A stretch of DNA of 33,871 nt from Bacteroidaceae bacterium (GCA_017651505.1 JAGCCV010000089.1:1-33871); one strand, 5' to 3'. Positions 8,072-16,680 are shown, counted from the first letter of the stretch. The notes: generated by a model not told the origin, from the letters alone. Numbers and translations: made by a program.

Positions 8072-8287
8072 ATGTTACAGGAAAAAGTTGGTGAAACAGC
8101 AGGTGTTATTTGGAATGTTCTGAATGGTACCAATGGTTTGACTTTGAAAGACATCAAGAGCGAAGCAAAGAAAAACGACGTAAAATTACTCGACAAGGAC
8201 GCATATCTGGCACTTGGCTGGTTGCTTCGTGAAAACAAAGTTGAGGTTACAGAAGATGGTAAGGATTTGTTCATTAAGCTGATTTAA
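8072..8287 (+). CDS. Small winged helix-turn-helix protein (DUF2582-like)
   Basis: This 71-residue protein matches the small winged-helix family known as DUF2582, common in Bacteroidetes; its members probably bind DNA or protein, but no target is known. The pattern is GETAGVIWNVLNG, then TLKDIKSEAKK as the first part of the helix-turn-helix, then DAYLALGWLLRENKVEV and a wing ending GKDLFIKLI. It has its own promoter box at 7987-7994 and its own terminator at 8313-8350. That makes it a single-gene unit between the oxidoreductase pair and the xylose operon. The charged, short and complete frame argues for a real gene. A role in controlling the xyl genes is possible only by proximity. Confidence 0.82.
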   Translation: MLQEKVGETAGVIWNVLNGTNGLTLKDIKSEAKKNDVKLLDKDAYLALGWLLRENKVEVTEDGKDLFIKLI

Positions 8288-8312
8288 TATTAGCTTAATA
8301 CATAAAACTATT

Positions 8313-8354
8313 AAATGTGTCGGTAAAGTGAATCTTTATCGGCACATTTTTTTG
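8313..8354 (+). terminator. Intrinsic terminator after the winged-helix gene
   Basis: AAATGTGTCGGTAAAG pairs with CTTTATCGGCACATTT (two G-U pairs) around a 5-nt loop, followed by more T. The end of the T-run supplies the TTTG used as the -33 element of the next promoter. Confidence 0.85.
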
Positions 8355-8381
8355 TGGTGTCATAAAAAGTTTATAAATTTA
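8351..8381 (+). promoter_or_regulatory. Probable promoter of the xyl operon (TTTG-N19-TAAATTTA)
   Basis: TTTG at 8351-8354 is followed after 19 nt by TAAATTTA at 8374-8381, which differs from TAnnTTTG only in the last base. It lies 21 bp before the xylB ATG. No obvious operator palindrome is seen here and no xylR-type regulator gene is in the window. Confidence 0.6.
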
Positions 8382-8402
8382 CGCAATTAAACGATATTGA
8401 GT

Positions 8403-9884
8403 ATGTATTTGTTAGGTTATGACATAGGAAGTTCGTCTGTTAAAGCAAGTTTGGTAGATGCTTATACTGGTAAGTGTGTTGCTGCTGCATTCTATCCAAA
8501 ACAGGAGGCAGAAATCATAGCATCTCATTTTGGTTGGGCTGAGCAACATCCGGAAATGTGGTGGCATCATCTCAAATTGGCTACAGCTGATGTAATGTCA
8601 TCTTCTCAAATTAAAAAAGAAGATATCAAAGCTATAGGTATATCTTATCAGATGCATGGTCTGGTGTGTGTGGACAAAGACCAGCAGGTGTTGAGACCTT
8701 CCATCATCTGGTGTGATTCTCGTTGTGTAGGCATAGGACAACAGGCTTTAGAAGATCTTGGGACTGACCTATGTCTGTCTCATTTGTTGAATTCACCTGG
8801 TAACTTTACTGCTTCTAAATTGGCTTGGGTGAAGCGTAATGAACCTGAAGTGTTTGAAAAGATTGATAAGGTAATGTTACCTGGTGATTATATAGCCATG
8901 AAGTTGACTGGTAATGCTTGCACTACTGTTTCTGGTTTGTCAGAAGGCATGTTCTGGGACTTCAAAGAAAACAAGCTGGCTGGGTTCCTCTTGGATTATT
9001 ATGGCATAGAACCATCTATGATAGCTGATATCGTACCTACTTTTGGAGAACAAGGAACTGTTAACAAAGCAGCGGCGCAGGAACTTGGATTACAGGAAGG
9101 AACCCCTGTTACGTATAGGGCAGGTGATCAGCCTAACAATGCCTTGTCGTTAAATGTGTTTAATCCAGGTGAGATTGCTGCTACCGCTGGTACTTCAGGA
9201 GTGGTTTATGGCGTTACTGAAAAAATAAACTACGATCCATTGAGTCGTGTAAATACCTTTGCACATGTCAATCATACAAGTCAACTCAATCGCTTGGGTA
9301 TTTTACTGTGTATTAATGGCACGGGTATTCTCAACTCATGGATGCATCATCATATCACTCCTGGTATTGATTATCCGGATATGGATCGTATGGCTTCCTC
9401 TGTACCTGTTGGTTCCGACGGGCTTGTGGTGATGCCGTTTGGGAATGGTGCTGAACGTGTGTTAGAGAACAAGGAGCTTGGTTGCTCAATTCATGGCCTG
9501 AATTTCAACAAACATCAATCGAAGCACATATTACGTGCATCGCAAGAAGGTATTGTATTCTCCTTCTGCTATGGTATGGAGATAATGAATCAGATGGGTT
9601 TGGATATACAACATATACATGCTGGAAGGGCAAATATGTTTAAGTCGGCATTGTTTTGTGATACATTGGCTACTGTGAGTGGCGCAATAATTAATGTTTA
9701 TAAAACTGATGGCTCTGAGGGAGCTGCAAAAGGGGCAGGCATGGGTGCTGGTATCTATAGTGACCACAACGAAGCTTTTGCTTCACTTGAATGTCTGGCT
9801 CAAATTGAACCTCAGGTTTTGCAGAGGGATGAATATCTTTCTGCTTACCAACGTTGGAAAGCTGTTTTGAATAAAGAATTATAA
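8403..9884 (+). CDS. xylB: Xylulokinase (FGGY carbohydrate kinase)
   Basis: This enzyme phosphorylates D-xylulose to xylulose 5-phosphate, which enters the pentose phosphate pathway. The start chosen is ATG at 8403 (MYLLGYDIGSSSVKASL), giving 493 residues; the longer frame uses a TTG. The N-terminal ATP-binding phosphate-1 motif is DIGSSSVKAS. Residues YQMHGLVCVD and IIWCDSRC match xylulokinases. GDQPNNALSLN holds the expected catalytic base, Asp242. The FGGY C-terminal half shows GTSGVVYGV and the ATP-site segment GSEGAAKGAGMGAG near residues 440-453. xylA follows after 20 nt, confirming the pathway. The order xylB-xylA and the lack of a transporter or regulator are as seen here; other Bacteroidales can differ. 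Confidence 0.95.
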   Translation: MYLLGYDIGSSSVKASLVDAYTGKCVAAAFYPKQEAEIIASHFGWAEQHPEMWWHHLKLATADVMSSSQIKKEDIKAIGISYQMHGLVCVDKDQQVLRPSIIWCDSRCVGIGQQALEDLGTDLCLSHLLNSPGNFTASKLAWVKRNEPEVFEKIDKVMLPGDYIAMKLTGNACTTVSGLSEGMFWDFKENKLAGFLLDYYGIEPSMIADIVPTFGEQGTVNKAAAQELGLQEGTPVTYRAGDQPNNALSLNVFNPGEIAATAGTSGVVYGVTEKINYDPLSRVNTFAHVNHTSQLNRLGILLCINGTGILNSWMHHHITPGIDYPDMDRMASSVPVGSDGLVVMPFGNGAERVLENKELGCSIHGLNFNKHQSKHILRASQEGIVFSFCYGMEIMNQMGLDIQHIHAGRANMFKSALFCDTLATVSGAIINVYKTDGSEGAAKGAGMGAGIYSDHNEAFASLECLAQIEPQVLQRDEYLSAYQRWKAVLNKEL

Positions 9885-9904
9885 ATCCTATAAATATTAT
9901 TATT

Positions 9905-11221
9905 ATGGTAAATGAATATTTTCCTGGAATCAGCAAAATTCCATTTGAAGGGACAAAGAGTATGAATCCAATGGCATTTCATTATTACGATGCTGATAAG
10001 GTTGTGTTGGGTAAGAAAATGAAAGACTGGCTAAAGTTTGCCCTTGCTTGGTGGCACACTTTGGGACAAGCAAGTGGTGATCAGTTTGGTGGACAAACCC
10101 GTCATTACGCATGGGATGAAGGCGAGTGCCCAATCTGTCGCGCTAAAGCTAAAGTGGACGCTGGTTTTGAAATAATGCAGAAATTAGGTATCGAATACTT
10201 CTGTTTCCATGATATTGACCTGATTGAAGAAGGTGAAACTATCGAAGAGTATGAAGAACGCATGCGGGTCATTACTGATTACTTAAAGCAGAAGATGGCT
10301 GAAACAGGTATCAAACTGTTGTGGGGTACTGCCAATGTGTTTGGACATAAGCGCTATATGAATGGTGCGGCTACTAATCCTAACTTTGATGTGGTAGCTC
10401 GTGCTGCTGTGCAGATTAAGAACGCCATCGACGCTACAATTAAATTAGGTGGTACCAATTATGTATTCTGGGGAGGTCGTGAGGGCTATTCATCCCTGCT
10501 TAATACACAAATGCAACGTGAGAAAGACCATTTGGCTAAGATGTTAACTGCTGCTCGGGACTATGCTCGTGCTAAAGGTTTTACAGGAACATTCTTGATT
10601 GAACCTAAACCAATGGAGCCAACGAAGCATCAGTATGATGTGGATACAGAAACCGTGATAGGTTTCCTGCGTGCCAACGGATTGGATAAAGATTTCAAAG
10701 TGAATATAGAAGTGAATCACGCTACCTTGGCAGGACATACATTTGAGCATGAACTTGCTGTGGCTGTTGACAACGGTTTGTTAGGTAGCATTGATGCTAA
10801 CCGAGGGGATGCACAAAATGGTTGGGATACCGATCAGTTCCCTATTGACAATTTCGAGCTGACACAAGCCATGTTACAGGTCATTCGTAATGATGGCTTA
10901 GGGAATGGTGGTATGAACTTTGATGCAAAGCTACGTCGTAATTCTACTGATCCGGAAGATATTTTTATTGCTCATATCAGCGGTATGGATGCTATGGCTC
11001 GTGCTTTGTTGAATGCTGCAGCAATAGTTGAAGAATCTCCTATTCCTCAGATGTTGAAAGATCGTTATTCAAGTTTCGATGCAGGCGAAGGAAAGCGTTT
11101 TGAAGAAGGTAAGATGAGTTTGGAAGAACTTGTTGCCCATGCAAAGAAATGTGGTGAGCCTGAGCTGCAGAGTGGCAAACAAGAACTGTATGAAACGATT
11201 CTAAGTTTGTATTGCAAATGA
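9905..11221 (+). CDS. xylA: Xylose isomerase
   Basis: This metal-dependent cytosolic TIM-barrel enzyme converts D-xylose to D-xylulose, the substrate of the xylB product just upstream. The 438-residue length and N-terminal extension (MVNEYFPGISKIPFEG) are those of class II xylose isomerases. His102 and Asp105 in FCFHDIDLI are the catalytic pair. The signatures NYVFWGGREGY, LIEPKPMEPTKHQYD (metal-binding Glu) and GSIDANRGDAQNGWDTDQFP (metal-binding Asp/His region) are all present. The stop codon overlaps the start of the next gene (ATGA, 11218-11221), so the carbamoylputrescine amidase is probably translationally coupled to xylA. Confidence 0.98.
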   Translation: MVNEYFPGISKIPFEGTKSMNPMAFHYYDADKVVLGKKMKDWLKFALAWWHTLGQASGDQFGGQTRHYAWDEGECPICRAKAKVDAGFEIMQKLGIEYFCFHDIDLIEEGETIEEYEERMRVITDYLKQKMAETGIKLLWGTANVFGHKRYMNGAATNPNFDVVARAAVQIKNAIDATIKLGGTNYVFWGGREGYSSLLNTQMQREKDHLAKMLTAARDYARAKGFTGTFLIEPKPMEPTKHQYDVDTETVIGFLRANGLDKDFKVNIEVNHATLAGHTFEHELAVAVDNGLLGSIDANRGDAQNGWDTDQFPIDNFELTQAMLQVIRNDGLGNGGMNFDAKLRRNSTDPEDIFIAHISGMDAMARALLNAAAIVEESPIPQMLKDRYSSFDAGEGKRFEEGKMSLEELVAHAKKCGEPELQSGKQELYETILSLYCK

Positions 11222-12105
11222 GTGTTTTCAACGTAGGATTGGTACAAATGTCGGTTACAGCCAGCATCTCTGATAACATGGAGAGGCTGGCTGCCAACAT
11301 AAGGGCAAGTGCTGAAAAAGGCGCTCAGCTTGTTGTGTTGCAAGAGCTTCATAATACTCTGTATTTTTGTCAGGTGGAAGATGTGAGAAACTTTGATTTG
11401 GCAGAACCGATACCAGGTCCTTCAACTGCATATTACAGTGATTTGGCAAAGGAGTTAAACATTGTGTTGGTTGCTTCGTTGTTTGAACGAAGAACAGCCG
11501 GGCTGTATCACAACACTGCTGTTGTTTTTGATAAGGATGGAAGCATAGCAGGAAAGTATCGAAAAATGCATATACCTGATGATCCTGCATACTATGAGAA
11601 ATTCTATTTCACACCTGGCGACCTTGGCTTTGAACCCATTCTGACATCGTTAGGTAAAATAGGATTAATGGTGTGTTGGGATCAGTGGTATCCGGAAGGA
11701 GCACGCTTGATGGCGTTGAAGGGGGCGGAAATGCTTATATATCCAACTGCTATCGGATGGGAAAGTTCCGATAGTCAAGATGAAAAACAACGTCAATTAG
11801 ACGCTTGGCAAACCATCATGAGAGGTCATGCTGTGGCAAATGGATTGCCTGTGATTGCTGTCAACAGGGTAGGGCATGAACCAGACCCTTCAAGACAAAC
11901 TGATGGTATCCAATTTTGGGGAAATAGTTTTGTGACTGGTCCACAAGGAGAACTTTTGGCTGTTGCCAGTGCAGATAAGGAGGAAAATTTGGTGGTGAGG
12001 ATTGATACTGGACGCTCAGAACAGGTCCGTCGCTGGTGGCCTTTTTTGCGAGATAGGCGAATAGAGCATTATGATAATATATTGAAACGCTTTTGCGACG
12101 AATAG
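11218..12105 (+). CDS. aguB: N-carbamoylputrescine amidase
   Basis: This nitrilase-superfamily enzyme splits N-carbamoylputrescine into putrescine, CO2 and ammonia, the last step of the agmatine route to polyamines. The start ATG at 11218 overlaps the xylA stop by 4 nt and gives 295 residues, the usual AguB length. The catalytic triad is visible: Glu43 (VVLQELHN), Lys116 (KYRKMHIPDDPAYYEKFYF) and Cys153 (GLMVCWDQWYPEGARL). The AguB-specific segment NRVGHEPDPS...GIQFWGNSFVTGPQGELL is present near residues 219-245. Its usual partner, agmatine deiminase (aguA), is not adjacent. Its place between xylA and an alarmone gene is unusual. Family identity is strong; exact substrate is inferred from motif similarity. 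Confidence 0.92.
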   Translation: MSVFNVGLVQMSVTASISDNMERLAANIRASAEKGAQLVVLQELHNTLYFCQVEDVRNFDLAEPIPGPSTAYYSDLAKELNIVLVASLFERRTAGLYHNTAVVFDKDGSIAGKYRKMHIPDDPAYYEKFYFTPGDLGFEPILTSLGKIGLMVCWDQWYPEGARLMALKGAEMLIYPTAIGWESSDSQDEKQRQLDAWQTIMRGHAVANGLPVIAVNRVGHEPDPSRQTDGIQFWGNSFVTGPQGELLAVASADKEENLVVRIDTGRSEQVRRWWPFLRDRRIEHYDNILKRFCDE

Positions 12106-12127
12106 ATAATAATCAAATAGTTTAAAT

Positions 12128-13228
12128 ATGTCACAAACTTCAAACATCATATTAGACCCCCATGGTGAAAAGTTGATGCAACAGTATCGCGCTCTGCTTC
12201 CCAGTTTGAAGAAAATAGAGAAACAGGCCTATAATAAAGTAAAGAAAGCATTGGATGACCAAGGTATCTATGTGACTGCCATTGAACACAGGGTAAAGTC
12301 GGAGTCATCATTAGCTGGCAAGTTACTGCTGAAAGGCGCAAAATATCTTAGTGTCAATGATGTTACAGATTTAGTAGGTTTTCGCATTATTACTTTCTAT
12401 AGTGATGATGTTGATAAAGTAGCAATCATAGCGAAAAAATTGTTCGAAATAGACTGGAAAGAATCTGTAGATAAACGTAAGTTACATGCATTAAATAGTT
12501 TTGGCTATAACTCTCTTCATTATATATGTAGCTTACGCACGAAAGATCCAGTGTTAAAGAATGTACGTTTCGAATTACAGATGCGTACGGCTTTGCAACA
12601 TGTATGGTCCACTATCGAACATGATACAGGTTATAAAGGTAACGTGAAAATACTGGACGAACATCGTCGTCAGTTCAGCCGCTTAGCAGGAATGCTGGAG
12701 TTGATAGATGACGAATTCAGCCGTTTGCGTAATGATATAACAGAGTATCGTCGTAATGTTCAAAGTTTGGTGCAATCAGGTAAATTAGATGATGTCGCAT
12801 TGACTATCGACTCTTTTAAGAGTTATTTGGAAACGCATCCGTTTGAGCGCTTAAACCAACGTATAGCCTCTGTTAATCAGGCAGAAATTTTCCCTTCCTC
12901 ATTGATGGAGTTCCTTCCATTGCTGGTGTCGTTTGGTTTTGAGACTTTGAGTGATGTGAATCATTTTATCAAAGAAAATTCGGAAGATGCATACCAACTG
13001 GCACTCGCACAGATAGCGCTGACCGATTTAGATATCTTGGCAGAGAACATAGGTCTGCAAAACTTATGCTTGGTATATGTGCTGAAACTGGGTAGAGGGC
13101 GAGAGGGACTGCTAAATGTATATGAAACCATAAATGGCAATAATAACAATTATGATGTTTTGATTGATATGATTATGGAAATGGCCAAGGATTTGCCTTT
13201 CTGGAATGATGTTTATAAAAAAGATTGA
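12128..13228 (+). CDS. RelA/SpoT-type alarmone synthetase (stand-alone synthetase domain)
   Basis: This protein should transfer pyrophosphate from ATP to GDP/GTP, or to another acceptor if it is a toxic type. It has 366 residues. The RelA/SpoT synthetase domain spans about 40-190: HRVKSESSLAGK (Arg55, Lys57, Ser58, Lys65), DVTDLVGFRII with Asp81, GYNSLHY with Tyr127, and FELQMRTALQHVWSTIEHD with Glu149, so the key residues are intact. There is no HD domain in front and no TGS or ACT domain behind. The remaining ~150 residues are helical and match nothing I know. It starts 22 nt after aguB and is followed after 2 nt by an HD hydrolase. It could be a house-keeping small alarmone synthetase or part of a toxSAS-like pair. 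Confidence 0.88.
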   Translation: MSQTSNIILDPHGEKLMQQYRALLPSLKKIEKQAYNKVKKALDDQGIYVTAIEHRVKSESSLAGKLLLKGAKYLSVNDVTDLVGFRIITFYSDDVDKVAIIAKKLFEIDWKESVDKRKLHALNSFGYNSLHYICSLRTKDPVLKNVRFELQMRTALQHVWSTIEHDTGYKGNVKILDEHRRQFSRLAGMLELIDDEFSRLRNDITEYRRNVQSLVQSGKLDDVALTIDSFKSYLETHPFERLNQRIASVNQAEIFPSSLMEFLPLLVSFGFETLSDVNHFIKENSEDAYQLALAQIALTDLDILAENIGLQNLCLVYVLKLGRGREGLLNVYETINGNNNNYDVLIDMIMEMAKDLPFWNDVYKKD

Positions 13229-13230
13229 TT

Positions 13231-13821
13231 ATGGGTAAGAAAAAGTATATAGATAGTAGTCTTCTTGATCGGGCCATCTGCTTTGCAGTTAAAGCTCATG
13301 CCAATACAGAACGTAAAGGTAAAGGCTTCCCATATATTGTGCATCCTTTAGAAGCGGTAGTTATTGTTTCGACTATTACTTCCGATCAAGAGTTGTTGGC
13401 AGCAGCAGCTTTACATGATACGTTAGAGGATACTGATACAACTTATGAGCAATTGGAGCAAGAGTTCGGAAAACGGGTGGCTGATCTGGTGGCTCATGAA
13501 AGTGATGTTAAATTGGAAGGCAGTGCATCTGCTACGTGGCATTTCAGGAAACAGATGGCTATTGAACATTTGGCAGAGGCACCTCTTGATGCAAAGATTG
13601 TAGCGATGGGTGACAAATTGTCAAATATGCGTATTATAGCTCGTGACTACTCTGTGATTGGTGATGAATTGTGGAAACGTTTCAACGTTGATGACCCACA
13701 AGAACATGCTTGGCATTATTATGGACTAATGCAATCTTTATCTTCTTTAAGTGATACGGCTGCTTTTCAAGAGTTTGCTACATTGGTTAAACAAGTTTTT
13801 GCTGATAAAATATTACAATAA
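13231..13821 (+). CDS. HD-domain alarmone hydrolase (SpoT/MESH1-like)
   Basis: This protein should remove the 3'-pyrophosphate from (p)ppGpp or a related product. The start ATG at 13231 (MGKKKYIDSSLL) is 2 nt after the synthetase stop and gives 196 residues. The Mn-dependent HD motifs of RelA/SpoT hydrolases are all present: His23 (VKAHANTERKGKGFPYIVHP, with His38), His62-Asp63 (ALHDTLEDT, with Glu66 and Asp67), and Asp128 with Asn132 (MGDKLSNMR). It has no synthetase domain of its own. The pair therefore looks like a bifunctional RelA/SpoT enzyme split into two genes in reversed domain order. It may be a hydrolase antitoxin to its neighbour. Confidence 0.88.
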   Translation: MGKKKYIDSSLLDRAICFAVKAHANTERKGKGFPYIVHPLEAVVIVSTITSDQELLAAAALHDTLEDTDTTYEQLEQEFGKRVADLVAHESDVKLEGSASATWHFRKQMAIEHLAEAPLDAKIVAMGDKLSNMRIIARDYSVIGDELWKRFNVDDPQEHAWHYYGLMQSLSSLSDTAAFQEFATLVKQVFADKILQ

Positions 13822-13921
13822 ATTTCTGATTGACGATGGTATAATCATACTTTTTTAATATGTGTTGAGCAGTGATGTAATTGAATTTGAGAATTGATAA
13901 ATCTTATATACTGAAAATACT

Positions 13922-14758
13922 ATGGGAATGGTTATTGGAATTGATGTGGGTGGTTCTACTACGAAAATTGTTGGTATTGACGAAAACAAGCAAATCATAA
14001 AACCAATGTTTATTACAGCAGCTGACCCTGTCACTTCTTTCTTTGGAGCTTTTGGTAAATACTTGCATGATAATGATATCAGATTGGAAGATATTGAGCA
14101 GGTAATGATGACTGGTGTCGGTAGTGCCTTTGTAACTACACCGATTTATAATTTACCCACACAGATGGTGGATGAATTTACGGCTGATGGTTTGGGGGCT
14201 CGTCATGACATTGATATTGATAAGCTTATTGTAGTGAGCATGGGAACAGGCACTACATTCGTAAAGATTGATCATGATGAGATCAAGCACATCGGTGGTA
14301 TGGGCATTGGTGGAGGTACTCTCCAAGGTCTCTCCAATATGTTGCTCAAGATACATGATATTAGTCAGGTGTCAGAGTTAGCGTTACAGGGAGATCATAC
14401 AAGAGTAGATCTTCTTATAGGAGATGTTTGTAAATCTGACCTGCCAGGGTTGCCGCTTTATGCTACTGCATCCTTGTTGGGAAAAGCACACAGTGATTCT
14501 ACACAAGAAGATATAGCTGCAGGAATCATTGTGACAGTATTACAGACCATAGGTAGTGGAGCTGTCCTTTGTGCTCTAAACTCTGATATTAAAGATTTTG
14601 TGCTTATTGGTAATCTTACCCGAATGCCCCAGTGTAAAGATGTTTTCAATGAATTGGAAGGCCTCTATGGTGTACGATTCCATATCCCTCCGTATGCAGA
14701 ATATAGTACAGCTATTGGTGCTGCTCTTACCTATTTAAATAATAAAGAGAGAAAATAA
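13922..14758 (+). CDS. coaW: Type II pantothenate kinase
   Basis: This enzyme phosphorylates pantothenate, the first step of coenzyme A synthesis. The 278-residue protein has the ASKHA-fold ATP motif GIDVGGSTTKIVGID at residues 5-19, the segment MMTGVGSAFV, VVSMGTGTTFVKID as the second phosphate-binding motif near 109-122, and HIGGMGIGGGTLQGL, which is typical of type II (fumble/CoaW) kinases. The end, PPYAEYSTAIGAALTYL, also fits. An alternative ATG at 13928 would give MVIGIDVGG. It lies 100 bp after the alarmone hydrolase gene and about 105 bp before rpsA, which has its own promoter. I see no clear promoter in front, so it may be read from upstream. A related BadF-type ATPase is the main alternative. 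Confidence 0.88.
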   Translation: MGMVIGIDVGGSTTKIVGIDENKQIIKPMFITAADPVTSFFGAFGKYLHDNDIRLEDIEQVMMTGVGSAFVTTPIYNLPTQMVDEFTADGLGARHDIDIDKLIVVSMGTGTTFVKIDHDEIKHIGGMGIGGGTLQGLSNMLLKIHDISQVSELALQGDHTRVDLLIGDVCKSDLPGLPLYATASLLGKAHSDSTQEDIAAGIIVTVLQTIGSGAVLCALNSDIKDFVLIGNLTRMPQCKDVFNELEGLYGVRFHIPPYAEYSTAIGAALTYLNNKERK

Positions 14759-14770
14759 AAGCACAAACAG

Positions 14771-14801
14771 TTTGTAGGTTGAAAAAAATATTGTATTTTT
14801 G
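14771..14801 (+). promoter_or_regulatory. Promoter of rpsA (TTTG-N19-TATTTTTG)
   Basis: TTTG at 14771-14774, exactly 19 nt, then TATTTTTG at 14794-14801: a full consensus promoter, as expected for a highly expressed ribosomal gene. The leader of about 55 nt holds the small hairpin AGACA/TGTCT near 14813-14827. Confidence 0.82.
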
Positions 14802-14863
14802 CCGCGTTTTTCAGACAACATAATGTCTAACACAATTAATTATTAAACAATTTATTAACAAGA

Positions 14864-16657
14864 ATGGAAAACTTAAAAGAAATCAAGCCACTCGATGAGT
14901 TCAATTGGGAGGCTTATGAAAGTGGCGAAGCTCTTTCTCCAGTCAGCAAAGAAGACCAGGAGAAGGCGTATGACAACACGCTGAACAAAGTAAATGAGCG
15001 TGAAGTTGTTGAAGGTACCGTTATTAGCCTGAACAAGCGTGAGGTTGTGGTGAATATCGGTTATAAATCTGACGGTATCATTCCTATGAGTGAGTTCCGT
15101 TACAATCCTGATTTGAAACCTGGCGATAAGGTTGAGGTTTACATTGAGAATCAGGAAGACAAGAAGGGTCAGTTGGTGCTCTCTCACCGTAAGGCTCGTT
15201 TGTCACTGGCTTGGGATCGCGTAAACGAAGCTCTCGAGAACCAGGAAGTAATCAAAGGTTTCATCAAGTGCCGCACAAAGGGTGGTATGATTGTGGACGT
15301 ATTTGGCATCGAGGCGTTCTTGCCAGGTTCACAGATTGATGTTAAGCCTATTCGTGATTACGACATATTCGTAAATAAGACTATGGAGTTCAAGGTTGTA
15401 AAGATCAACCAGGAGTTCCGTAACGTAGTTGTTTCTCACAAGGCTCTTATCGAGGCTGAGTTGGAAGCACAGAAGAAAGAAATTGTTAGCAAGCTCGATA
15501 AGGGTCAGGTACTCGAAGGTACTGTTAAGAACATCACTTCTTACGGTGTGTTTGTTGACTTGGGTGGTGTTGACGGTCTGATTCACATCACAGACTTGAG
15601 TTGGGGCCGTGTAAGCGATCCTCATGAGGTTGTTGAGCTTGACCAGAAGATAAATGTTGTTATCTTAGACTTTGACGATGAGAAACGTCGTATCGCTTTG
15701 GGTCTGAAACAGCTTACCCCACATCCATGGGATGCACTGGATAAGGAACTGAAGGTAGGTGACCATGTGAAGGGTAAGGTTGTGGTTATGGCCGATTATG
15801 GAGCATTTGTCGAGATTGCTCCTGGAGTTGAAGGTCTGATTCATGTATCTGAGATGTCTTGGAGCCAGCACCTGCGTAGTGCTCAAGATTTCTTGAAAGT
15901 AGGTGATGACGTTGAGGCTGTAATCCTGACTTTGGATCGCGATGAACGTAAGATGTCTTTGGGTATCAAGCAGCTGAAGTCTGATCCATGGGATAATATC
16001 GAAGAGAGATATCCTGTTGGTTCACAGCATAAGGCAAAAGTTCGCAACTTCACTAACTTTGGTGTATTCGTTGAAATAGAAGAAGGTGTTGATGGTTTGA
16101 TTCACATCTCTGACTTGTCATGGACTAAGAAGGTAAAGCATCCTTCAGAATTTACCCAGATTGGTGCGGAAATTGATGTTGTAGTATTGGAAATCGATAA
16201 GGAAAACCGTCGTTTGAGCCTTGGTCATAAGCAGTTGGAGGAGAATCCTTGGGATGCATTTGCAAGCGTATTTACTGAAGGTGCTGTATTTGAGGGAACT
16301 ATCACAGAAATGTTGGATAAGGGTGCCGTAGTTGCTCTGCCTCATGGTGTTGAGGGTTTCGTTACTCCTAAGCACTTAGTAAAGCAGGATGGTACTCAGG
16401 CTCAAGTAAATGAAACACTTCCATTCAAGGTAATTGAATTCAATAAGGATACTCGTCGCATCTTCCTGTCTCACAGCCGTACTTATGAAGATCAGGCTCG
16501 CGAGGAAAGAAGCGAACAGCGTCGTGCAACTCGTAAGAACACCGCTGCTAAGCGCGAAGAGACTCCTGCAATTCAGAACCAGGCAGCGTCAACCACATTG
16601 GGCGATATCGATGCACTGGCTGCTTTGAAGGCTAAGATGTCAAATGGTAGCAAATAA
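14864..16657 (+). CDS. rpsA: 30S ribosomal protein S1
   Basis: S1 helps the 30S subunit bind and unfold mRNA. The 597-residue protein contains six S1 RNA-binding repeats, recognisable as GTVISLNKREVVVNIG, GFIKCRTKGGMIVDVFG, GTVKNITSYGVFVDLGG, GKVVVMADYGAFVEIAPG, AKVRNFTNFGVFVEIEEG and GTITEMLDKGAVVALPHG, with DGLIHI(T/S)DLSW-type ends in repeats 3 to 5. A basic, low-complexity tail (EERSEQRRATRKN) follows, as in other Bacteroidetes S1 proteins. It is a single-gene unit with a consensus promoter and a strong terminator. Codon use looks more restricted than in the neighbours, consistent with high expression. Confidence 0.97.
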   Translation: MENLKEIKPLDEFNWEAYESGEALSPVSKEDQEKAYDNTLNKVNEREVVEGTVISLNKREVVVNIGYKSDGIIPMSEFRYNPDLKPGDKVEVYIENQEDKKGQLVLSHRKARLSLAWDRVNEALENQEVIKGFIKCRTKGGMIVDVFGIEAFLPGSQIDVKPIRDYDIFVNKTMEFKVVKINQEFRNVVVSHKALIEAELEAQKKEIVSKLDKGQVLEGTVKNITSYGVFVDLGGVDGLIHITDLSWGRVSDPHEVVELDQKINVVILDFDDEKRRIALGLKQLTPHPWDALDKELKVGDHVKGKVVVMADYGAFVEIAPGVEGLIHVSEMSWSQHLRSAQDFLKVGDDVEAVILTLDRDERKMSLGIKQLKSDPWDNIEERYPVGSQHKAKVRNFTNFGVFVEIEEGVDGLIHISDLSWTKKVKHPSEFTQIGAEIDVVVLEIDKENRRLSLGHKQLEENPWDAFASVFTEGAVFEGTITEMLDKGAVVALPHGVEGFVTPKHLVKQDGTQAQVNETLPFKVIEFNKDTRRIFLSHSRTYEDQAREERSEQRRATRKNTAAKREETPAIQNQAASTTLGDIDALAALKAKMSNGSK

Positions 16658-16680
16658 TAGTTAGTTACTTTATTATTTAT

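Noticed and set aside
14802..14863. Possible riboswitch or autoregulatory leader before rpsA
   Set aside because: Only one weak 5-bp hairpin is visible in the leader; there is no pattern I can assign to a known element.
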